Shown: piece by piece, positions 1 to 5,019 of the stretch
How the letters are laid out: every line of letters begins with the position of its first letter
How positions within the stretch are numbered: the first letter of the stretch is position 1
NCBI GenBank assembly: GCA_009704065.1
Contig: WLEX01000109.1
Location: forward strand, 1 to 5,019
DNA from: Actinomycetota bacterium
GTDB taxonomy: Bacteria; Actinomycetota; Acidimicrobiia; Acidimicrobiales; Ilumatobacteraceae
Direction: 5' to 3'
DNA length: 5,019 nucleotides
The notes under the pieces: generated by a model
Told to the model about the DNA's origin: nothing
Databases searched by the model: none
What the model saw: the letters and a program-made list of their open reading frames with translations, nothing else
Position numbers and translations under genes: made by a program

Positions 1-1058
1 CCCAAGGTAATGAACAGGAAAGGAATGTTTGAAACACTGACAAGAATGAGTCCGACAGTCGCTAATCGACGAGGCCCAATTGTGTGATAGAGCCTGCCTA
101 CAATTTGGCTCGTGACAATGACTCCCACTGCTTGGGGGAAAGTGGTGAGACCCGATTTAAGAGCGCTGTATCCGAGAAGGCTCTGCAAGAACTGCGGAAG
201 CAAAAATAGAAACGCGGCGAAACTTGCATACGAAAATGTGTTGACCATGTTCGAATTGCGGAACATTCGATCGCGATATAAGCGAAGCGACAGCATTGGT
301 TGCGTCACGCGAAGTTCCACAGCCACCATGGCAATAAGGAGTGCAATGCCTCCAATGCCTGTAGCTAGTACCTCTGTAGAGACCCAACCCTTGTCGGGGC
401 CTTGAGATAGTGCATAGAGGAACGAGGCGAGCCCACCAGCCGCAAGCAGAAAGCCGGCTATGTCGAAAGAACCAGCAGTTTCTTCCTTGCTCTCGCGTAA
501 GTACAAGGCACCAAAAATGAAGCCTGCCAGCCCGATGGGCACATTGACATAGAAAATCCAGCGCCACGACAAGTGGTCGATAAGCAAGCCACCAACAATG
601 GGTCCTAGCGCGGGTGCCACCACGGTGGGGATAATTAGCACGGTAGAGGCCCGGGCGCGTTCTTCGGGGGGAAAAGCGCGGTAGAGCATCGCTGTTCCGA
701 CCGGGGTTAACATGCCGCCACCTATACCTTGCAGCAGCCTGAAGGCGATGAGTTCACCGATGCTGTTTGCTTGGCCGCACAACATAGAAGCCAGCGTGAA
801 CATAAAGAGAGCAAATAAGAACGTCTTCTTTGTTCCGAAACGATCACCAATCCAGCCCGAAGACGGAATCCACACTGCGATGGACAATAGATATCCAAGG
901 ACGACCCACTCAATTCCTGCACCGGTCACACGGAAGTCGTGGGCAAGGGTAGGGATGGCTACGTTCACAATGGTGGTGTCGAGAATCTCCATAAAGAGAC
1001 CAACCACAAAGATGACAGCAACTACCCACTTGTATTCAAAAGGAGGCTTACGAGGCAT
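1..1058 (-). CDS. DHA2-family (EmrB/QacA-like) MFS drug:H+ antiporter, 3' part cut off by the window edge
   Basis: Inner-membrane secondary transporter expected to export toxic compounds in exchange for protons. The frame is open for 352 codons from ATG at 1058-1056 to the window edge, so the C-terminus is missing (family members are usually about 450-550 residues). Seen motifs: ILDTTIVNVAIPTLA (residues 25-39, TM1 motif typical of DHA2), motif A GWIGDRFGTKK (68-78), motif B around R107-LLQG-G115, antiporter motif C APALGPIVGG (148-157), and WRWIFYVNVPIG (165-176) before TM6. About eleven hydrophobic segments are visible (roughly 11-33, 50-67, 79-97, 104-124, 138-160, 167-187, 198-217, 228-247, 271-291, 303-321, 332-352), which fits a 14-TM rather than a 12-TM exporter. 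The start is firm: an in-frame TAG at 1076-1074 bars extension, and AGGAG lies 12 bases upstream. It follows the ABC operon by 47 bases on the same strand. The drug specificity is unknown. Confidence 0.9.
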   Translation of the reverse strand, partial: MPRKPPFEYKWVVAVIFVVGLFMEILDTTIVNVAIPTLAHDFRVTGAGIEWVVLGYLLSIAVWIPSSGWIGDRFGTKKTFLFALFMFTLASMLCGQANSIGELIAFRLLQGIGGGMLTPVGTAMLYRAFPPEERARASTVLIIPTVVAPALGPIVGGLLIDHLSWRWIFYVNVPIGLAGFIFGALYLRESKEETAGSFDIAGFLLAAGGLASFLYALSQGPDKGWVSTEVLATGIGGIALLIAMVAVELRVTQPMLSLRLYRDRMFRNSNMVNTFSYASFAAFLFLLPQFLQSLLGYSALKSGLTTFPQAVGVIVTSQIVGRLYHTIGPRRLATVGLILVSVSNIPFLFITL

Positions 1059-1070
1059 GTCGCAACCGTA

Positions 1071-1075
1071 CTCCT
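1071..1075 (-). promoter_or_regulatory. Ribosome binding site of the MFS gene, within a 10-bp palindrome
   Basis: The minus strand reads AGGAG here, 12 bases before the ATG at 1058, a slightly long spacing. The site is half of the perfect palindrome CTCCTAGGAG (1071-1080). Its presence helps fix the MFS start, because no other start codon lies between the in-frame TAG at 1076-1074 and the ATG. Confidence 0.6.
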
Positions 1076-1105
1076 AGGAGAACATGCAGCGAGAGTTATA
1101 GATGT

Positions 1106-2095
1106 TTAATCGATGGGGTGATGGCAGGCAACAAAATGCCCAAGAGACACTTCACGAAGTTGTGGCTCCTCGTTCGCGCAGAGCTCGGTTGCAGCTGGGC
1201 AACGTGTGCGGAAGCGACATCCACTTGGTGGATTCATGGGAGAAGGTGGCTCACCCATGATGAGGCCCTTAGTAACTGCACGATCAGGATCGGGGATCGG
1301 TACTGAACCAACGAGCGCTTTTGTGTAGTGATGCTTCGTGTTGAGGTACAGCTCGTCGGGAGGCGCCACTTCACATACTTTTCCTAGATACATAACCATC
1401 ACGCGTGTGCTGACAGCCTTGACCACTGCGAGGTCGTGAGAAATAAAGATCAAAGTAAGGCCGTAGCGGTCTTTCATGTCTTGCAACAAGTTGAGAATCT
1501 GGGCCTGGACTGAAACGTCGAGTGCAGACACTGGCTCATCGCAAATAATCATGGTTGGGTCGAGTGCTAACGATCGAGCGATACTGATTCGCTGGCACTG
1601 TCCGCCTGAGAATTCATACGAACGACGATCGCGAACAACTTTCGGATCAAGGTTTACCGCGTTGAGTAGTTCATCGATCTTTGCGTCGATTTCAACTTGG
1701 TTTCCTTTGTTCCACACTTTGAGTGGTTCAGCAAGAACTTCGCTGACAGGTAGGCGAGGGTCGAGTGAACTGACGGGGTCCTGAAAAATCATTTGCATGG
1801 AAGGGCGACGTTCGCGCAGATCGTGCTTCGACATGGTGGTGAGCTCTTCGGACAAGAAATTGACAGAGCCACTGGTGGGCTTTGGCAATTGCAAGATTGC
1901 TTTACCAAGTGTTGACTTGCCGCAGCCAGACTCGCCAACTACTGCGAGTGTTTCACCACGAATGAGGTCGAAACTGACGCCAGAAACAGCCTTGACAACT
2001 TTGTCTTTGGCAATCTTGAACTCAACAGTGAGATCTTCAACGACGAGGACACGATCGCCCTCAGGGCGCATATGGGCTTTTCCGCTACCGGCCAT
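1106..2095 (-). CDS. dppF: Peptide/nickel-type ABC transporter ATP-binding protein, F subunit (DppF/OppF family)
   Basis: Cytoplasmic ATPase that pairs with the D subunit to drive import. It has 329 residues from ATG at 2095. Seen motifs: Walker A GESGCGKST (54-62), Q-loop Q105 in IFQDP, ABC signature FSGGQCQRI (162-170), Walker B TMIICDEP (181-188, catalytic E187), D-loop SALD (190-193) and H-loop H220. The C-terminal extension carries four cysteines, C293, C299, C306 and C324, in the spacing x5-x6-x17 expected for the oligopeptide-transporter C-terminal domain, where such cysteines can bind an Fe-S cluster. The start is chosen because ATG overlaps the TAA of the upstream gene (TAATG) and has GGAGGAG seven bases upstream; an in-frame TTG at 2125 would lie before that site and is rejected. 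Oddity: the signature has Cys where Arg is common (SGGQRQR). The F label rests on gene order and family resemblance. Confidence 0.93.
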   Translation of the reverse strand: MAGSGKAHMRPEGDRVLVVEDLTVEFKIAKDKVVKAVSGVSFDLIRGETLAVVGESGCGKSTLGKAILQLPKPTSGSVNFLSEELTTMSKHDLRERRPSMQMIFQDPVSSLDPRLPVSEVLAEPLKVWNKGNQVEIDAKIDELLNAVNLDPKVVRDRRSYEFSGGQCQRISIARSLALDPTMIICDEPVSALDVSVQAQILNLLQDMKDRYGLTLIFISHDLAVVKAVSTRVMVMYLGKVCEVAPPDELYLNTKHHYTKALVGSVPIPDPDRAVTKGLIMGEPPSPMNPPSGCRFRTRCPAATELCANEEPQLREVSLGHFVACHHPID

Positions 2096-3069
2096 TACTT
2101 TGCTCCTCCGATTGGAAACCAACAACGATAGAAATGTTTGTTACCGCCATCGGTTAGTGGCGGCTTTTCTGCGCGGCACTTATCTTGGACGTATGGGCAA
2201 CGACTAGCAAATGGGCAACCAGGCTCATCTTTGGTGGGGTCTGGAAGACGACCTTCGATGACAGGAAGCCTGCTTCCGGTGGGTGTCTCTAGTCGAGGAA
2301 TCGACTTCAACAACGCCTCGGTGTATGGCATCTTCATGTTGTTAAACAACTGGCGTGTGGGTGCATACTCCACAACATCACCCGCATACATAACGGCAAT
2401 TTTGTCGGTATGGCCGGCAACAACTCCAAGGTCGTGCGTAACAAGAATCATGGCTGTGTTGAACTCTTTGCGCAGTTCGGTGAGCAATTCAAGAACCTGG
2501 GCTTGCACTGTTACGTCGAGAGCTGTAGTGGGTTCGTCGGCGAACAACAATTCAGGGTTACATGACACTGCAATAGCAATCATGATTCGCTGACGCATAC
2601 CACCAGAAAGCTGGTAGGGGAACTTGCGAAGCATTGCTTCGGGGTCGGGGATACGTACTCGCTTGAGTAGTTCGATGGCCTTCAGCTTCGCGTCCTTCTT
2701 GCTCATTCCGAGACGGACAGTGAGGCTCTCAGTGACCTGTGAACCGATTCGTCGAACAGGGTTGAGTGCAGTCATGGGGTCTTGGAAGATCATGGCCATT
2801 CCTGTACCCCACAGGTCACGAACTTCATTAGCAGGCAGATCGGAGATGACTTGACCCTTGTAAGTGATTGTGCCTGTACGTATCGCTGAACCAGGCAAAA
2901 GGCCCATGGTTGCTCGCGAAAGAACGGTCTTTCCAGAGCCCGATTCACCAACCACACCCAAGCTTTCACCGGCTTCTAGGTCGATAGTTACTCCGCGAAC
3001 AGCCTTCAGGTTGCCCCGAGGTGTAGCAAAGGAAACAGACATGTCCTCAATTTGTAGAAGGATGCTCAT
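2095..3069 (-). CDS. dppD: Peptide/nickel-type ABC transporter ATP-binding protein, D subunit (DppD/OppD family)
   Basis: Cytoplasmic ATPase subunit of the importer, 324 residues, a usual length for the family. Seen motifs: Walker A GESGSGKT (41-48), Q-loop Q96 in IFQDPMTALNP, signature LSGGMRQR (154-161, the GMRQR form typical of D subunits), Walker B LLFADEP (174-180, catalytic E179), D-loop ALD (183-185) and H-loop H212. The C-terminal extension has C285, C291, C298 and C316, spaced x5-x6-x17 exactly as in the neighbouring F subunit; in DppD relatives such cysteines ligate a [4Fe-4S] cluster. The ATG at 3069 overlaps the TGA of permease C by four bases (ATGA), with GAGAGAGG (3084-3077) seven bases upstream. 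Its stop overlaps the start of the F gene by one base. Both ATPases have intact catalytic residues, so an active heterodimer is inferred. The substrate is not determinable from this gene. Confidence 0.95.
   Translation of the reverse strand: MSILLQIEDMSVSFATPRGNLKAVRGVTIDLEAGESLGVVGESGSGKTVLSRATMGLLPGSAIRTGTITYKGQVISDLPANEVRDLWGTGMAMIFQDPMTALNPVRRIGSQVTESLTVRLGMSKKDAKLKAIELLKRVRIPDPEAMLRKFPYQLSGGMRQRIMIAIAVSCNPELLFADEPTTALDVTVQAQVLELLTELRKEFNTAMILVTHDLGVVAGHTDKIAVMYAGDVVEYAPTRQLFNNMKMPYTEALLKSIPRLETPTGSRLPVIEGRLPDPTKDEPGCPFASRCPYVQDKCRAEKPPLTDGGNKHFYRCWFPIGGAK
2103..2109 (-). promoter_or_regulatory. Strong ribosome binding site deciding the F-subunit ATPase start
   Basis: The minus strand reads GGAGGAG, seven bases before ATG at 2095 and inside the last codons of the D gene. 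This near-ideal Shine-Dalgarno site sets the start at 2095 rather than the TTG at 2125 and suggests translational coupling to the upstream gene. Confidence 0.85.
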
Positions 3070-3962
3070 ATCTTTGCCTCTCTCTTGTCAAGACTATTTC
3101 GAACGTAATCGCCGAACCAGTTACATGAAATAACCGTGAAGGCGATGCACAAAGCGGGCATGTACACCTCGTGTGGTGAGTAGGCGATGTTGCCGCGACC
3201 GGCAGCAAGCATTGAACCCCAACTAGCTCCACCAGGAATACCAATTCCGAGCAGTGCGAGCGAGCCTTCAACAATCATTACTGAACCAATGGCAAGAAAG
3301 CCGATGGCCAAAATTGCTGGGGCAACGTTAGGAAGAATGTGCTTCTTAATAATGGTGAAGTTCTTGGTACCCATTGACTTCGATGCAAGCACGAATTCAC
3401 GGCCTGACCACTGCAATGCCGAACCACGACCAATGCGTCCCAAAATAGGGATGATGACGATGATCAACGAAAGAATCAAAACCATTACTCGACGTCCGGT
3501 GGTTGTGGGGTGATTTTCGTCTGAATACGCAAGCACTGAAAGCAGCGCCAAGGAGAGCACAAGGTTCGGGATGGAGAGCATCACGTTAAATATGGTGGTG
3601 ACAACTCGGTCGTACATACCCCGGTAATAGGCAGAAGTAACTCCGATAAAGGTGCCAATAGAGCCGCCAATGAGCACTGCAATCAGAGACACAAATACAG
3701 AAATCCGTGCGCCATTGATTAGGCCTGAAAGCATGTCGTAGCCATCTTGGGTTGTGCCCAAGAAATGGTGAGGCGAAAACGGACCAACACCCAGTGCGTC
3801 GTAGTCGGATGAATCCCAGCTACGTACGGGGATAAGCCACCCGAAAAGACCTAGAAGGACTACAAACCCAATCCATGTGGACGCTATGTAAAAACCGACT
3901 GGTTTCTTTTTCTTCTTCGAAGCCACCACTTCGATGACTGGCTGCACTTGGGTATCAGACAC
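3066..3962 (-). CDS. dppC: Peptide-type ABC transporter permease, C subunit (DppC/OppC family), GTG start
   Basis: Inner-membrane channel subunit partnering permease B. It has 298 residues from GTG at 3962. The cytoplasmic N-terminus ends in five consecutive lysines (16-20), a positive-inside signal before TM1 (about 23-45). LGTTQDGYDMLSGLINGARI (68-87) matches the conserved LGTD-x-x-GRD-x-x-SR-x-x-GAR block of DppC proteins. The EAA coupling loop, which docks on the ATPases, is at about 189-212 (EFVLASKSMGTKNF..., ending HILPN). Further hydrophobic segments lie near 88-108, 123-146, 158-175, 217-239 and 267-285, giving six in all. The C-terminal WFGDYVRNSLDKR matches the family's GD-x-LRD-x-LDPR ending. 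GTG 3962 is preferred because it has GAGAGAG (3973-3967) just upstream and overlaps permease B by only 8 bases. The next upstream option, TTG at 4067, would overlap by 113 bases and add a non-conserved Ser/Gln/His-rich stretch. Confidence 0.93.
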   Translation of the reverse strand: MSDTQVQPVIEVVASKKKKKPVGFYIASTWIGFVVLLGLFGWLIPVRSWDSSDYDALGVGPFSPHHFLGTTQDGYDMLSGLINGARISVFVSLIAVLIGGSIGTFIGVTSAYYRGMYDRVVTTIFNVMLSIPNLVLSLALLSVLAYSDENHPTTTGRRVMVLILSLIIVIIPILGRIGRGSALQWSGREFVLASKSMGTKNFTIIKKHILPNVAPAILAIGFLAIGSVMIVEGSLALLGIGIPGGASWGSMLAAGRGNIAYSPHEVYMPALCIAFTVISCNWFGDYVRNSLDKREAKI

Positions 3963-4914
3963 GGCGCTCTCTCGTTCTTGGATCGATGATTGTTGTGATG
4001 AGGTCGATTGATGTGTTGAAGAACACGTATGCAAATGACACCAAAGCGATGAGAGTTTGCATCGCAATTACCTGGCGTGCACCGATGGAGTAGAAAATCT
4101 CGTAGCCGATTCCGGGAATTACGAAGATGGTCTCAATAATGATTGTTCCACCGATGAGACCACCCATGTTGAGTGCCGCAGAAGTGAGCAGTGTGGTACT
4201 TGATGGTCTGAATACATGCTTGAAGAGAACTCGAGTATTGGAGATTCCCTTTGAAGCTGCCATCGTGACGTAGTCCTCTTTCAGAGTGGCAATCACATCT
4301 GTGCGTAACAAACGGGTGTACGACGAGGTGAGGCCAACTGCGAGGCTTGCGACAGGAAGAATCATCAACTTGAAGTGCTGTCCAAGATTTTCGGTAGGGC
4401 TGATGTAACCAATGGGGTCTACCCATCCGAGTTGCACAGCAAAGATGAGGGAAAGAATGAGCGCAAGTGCAAAGCCTGGGAAAGAGACCATGGTGAACAG
4501 CACGTTGCTGACAATGCGGTCGAACTTGCTGTTTTCTTTGTATGCAGAAATGAGACCCAAAGGAATGGAGAAAGTTAATGCAACGACTTGTGCGTACACA
4601 ATTAGTTGGATAGAGACAGGAAGGGTACGCAGAATTACTTCTGTTACTTCGCGGGTTCCACCACCGAGGTAATACTTACCAAAGTCGCCAGTGAGCATTC
4701 CGCTGAGCCACTGCCAGTAGTAGCCGAAGACTCCACGATCGAGGCCAACCTGCTTACGAATTACTTCGATAGCTCCAGCTGGTGCACTAGGTGCGAGCAA
4801 AGAAGCAGGGTCTCCCGGTAGCAGCCACATCAGGCACGAGAGAAGAAATGTCGCAATGACAACTACAACGCTCATGCCTACGAGGCGTTTGAATATTTCA
4901 CGAAATAAATTCAC
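3955..4914 (-). CDS. dppB: Peptide-type ABC transporter permease, B subunit (DppB/OppB family), GTG start
   Basis: Inner-membrane channel subunit, first gene of the cluster inside the window, 319 residues (usual length). Seen features: TM1 at about 12-32 followed by LLPGDP (31-36), the hallmark of DppB-type permeases; VGLDRG (56-61) and GDFGKYY (76-82) in the periplasmic loop, like the LGLD...GDLG-S pattern of the family; hydrophobic segments near 100-124, 138-162, 184-200, 245-267 and 285-309; EAA coupling loop at 213-237 (EDYVTMAASKGISN..., ending FKHVFRP); and C-terminus LITTIIDPRTR, matching the family's VLDPR-x-R ending. The start codon is GTG, with GGGAGGGG seven bases upstream. Its 3' end overlaps the start of permease C by eight bases. 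No convincing promoter is visible directly upstream, so transcription probably enters from a gene beyond 5019, with the 4956-4989 hairpin in between. Confidence 0.94.
   Translation of the reverse strand: MNLFREIFKRLVGMSVVVVIATFLLSCLMWLLPGDPASLLAPSAPAGAIEVIRKQVGLDRGVFGYYWQWLSGMLTGDFGKYYLGGGTREVTEVILRTLPVSIQLIVYAQVVALTFSIPLGLISAYKENSKFDRIVSNVLFTMVSFPGFALALILSLIFAVQLGWVDPIGYISPTENLGQHFKLMILPVASLAVGLTSSYTRLLRTDVIATLKEDYVTMAASKGISNTRVLFKHVFRPSSTTLLTSAALNMGGLIGGTIIIETIFVIPGIGYEIFYSIGARQVIAMQTLIALVSFAYVFFNTSIDLITTIIDPRTRERRV
3967..3973 (-). promoter_or_regulatory. Ribosome binding site supporting the GTG start of permease C
   Basis: The minus strand reads GAGAGAG, ending four bases before GTG 3962 (the GAGAG part is six bases away). 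It lies within the last codons of permease B. It is a moderate match to the Shine-Dalgarno consensus and the best support for the short form of permease C. Confidence 0.55.
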
Positions 4915-4921
4915 TAGAAGA

Positions 4922-4929
4922 CCCCTCCC
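4922..4929 (-). promoter_or_regulatory. Ribosome binding site of permease B
   Basis: The minus strand reads GGGAGGGG, with seven bases between it and the GTG at 4914. This strong site supports the non-ATG start of permease B. Confidence 0.75.
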
Positions 4930-4955
4930 GTCAACGTGTTTACCCTAGTACAAAG

Positions 4956-4989
4956 AGAAGGACGGCGCCCAAGTGAGCGCCGTCCTTCT
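4956..4989 (-). terminator. 13-bp GC-rich hairpin: intergenic terminator or attenuator upstream of permease B
   Basis: Bases 4956-4968 pair perfectly with 4977-4989 (13 bp, core GACGGCGC/GCGCCGTC), enclosing an 8-base loop at 4969-4976. On the minus strand the stem ends in CCTTCT followed by CTTTGTAC; on the plus strand it ends in CCTTCT followed by TCGTCTTTG. Both tails are only moderately T-rich. It lies 41 bases upstream of the permease B start. In peptide-transporter operons a hairpin commonly separates a highly expressed binding-protein gene from the permease genes, by partial termination or by protecting the upstream mRNA end. That role is inferred, because the upstream gene is not in view. 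A bidirectional terminator is also possible. Confidence 0.7.
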
Positions 4990-5019
4990 TCGTCTTTGAC
5001 GAAATGTCTAAAGAATTAC
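4990..5019. other. Edge sequence upstream of the hairpin; no gene assigned
   Basis: The 30 bases at the window edge are too short to call a gene. The minus strand contains a TAA at 5018-5016 and a TAG at 5010-5008, either of which could end an upstream same-strand gene. The usual operon order predicts a substrate-binding lipoprotein gene (DppA/OppA type) there, but no codons here identify one. Confidence 0.3.

Noticed and set aside
157..567. A 136-codon minus-strand frame overlapping the MFS gene
   Set aside because: It lies in another frame of the same strand, inside a continuous MFS reading frame that carries motif A, motif B and motif C; the translation has no membrane-protein or domain pattern of its own.
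1095..1100. TATAAC on the minus strand as a -10 element for a separate MFS promoter
   Set aside because: No acceptable -35 hexamer lies 16-18 bases upstream (the bases there read about CATCAC). A single hexamer match is too weak to call.
1797..2593. Long plus-strand open frames opposite the two ATPase genes (1797-2207, 2138-2593)
   Set aside because: They are antisense to well-conserved ATPase genes, have Ser/Arg-rich low-information translations with no recognisable motif, and lack their own ribosome binding context.
3904..3922. A-rich lysine codons of permease C as a programmed frameshift site
   Set aside because: The longest A run on the coding strand is five, no slippery heptamer with a downstream structure is evident, and the downstream frame simply continues as a complete permease.
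4929..4934. TTGACG on the minus strand as a -35 element
   Set aside because: It abuts the permease B ribosome binding site, so any transcript from it would start inside the gene; no -10 follows at a useful place for permease B.
1..5019. A previously undescribed biological system
   Set aside because: Every gene matches a well-known transporter family with intact motifs and standard order, and the coding density leaves almost no unexplained sequence.

Overview
All genes in this window lie on the minus strand. Four complete genes form a compact ABC importer of the peptide/opine/nickel (Dpp/Opp) family. In transcription order, from high to low coordinates, they are permease B (4914-3955), permease C (3962-3066), ATPase D (3069-2095) and ATPase F (2095-1106). 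After a 47-base gap comes the first 352 codons of a DHA2-type (EmrB/QacA-like) major facilitator drug:proton antiporter, which runs off the low-coordinate edge of the window. The first ~105 bases upstream of permease B (4915-5019) hold no gene I can assign. They contain a strong 13-bp hairpin that probably terminates or attenuates transcription between an upstream gene outside the window and the permeases.

The importer genes are translationally coupled. B and C overlap by 8 bases, C and D by 4 (ATGA), and D and F by 1 (TAATG). Each start has a purine-rich Shine-Dalgarno sequence; B and C start with GTG. B and C would form the membrane channel, and D and F the ATPase pair. The expected partner is an extracytoplasmic substrate-binding protein (DppA/OppA type). 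It is not in the window and would most naturally lie just beyond position 5019. The substrate cannot be read from the sequence; di- or oligopeptides are the default family expectation.

Organism: a bacterium with about 50% G+C (hand count about 53% over 1-1020; sampled lines of the ABC genes about 51%). It uses clear Shine-Dalgarno sites and some GTG starts. The overall look of the proteins would suit a moderate-GC actinobacterial lineage, but that is an impression, not a demonstration.

I found no mobile element, CRISPR array, tRNA, rRNA or convincing novel system. This reads as an ordinary transport locus. The points most worth a second look are the intergenic hairpin, the close placement of an exporter behind an importer, and a Cys in the ABC signature region of the F subunit.
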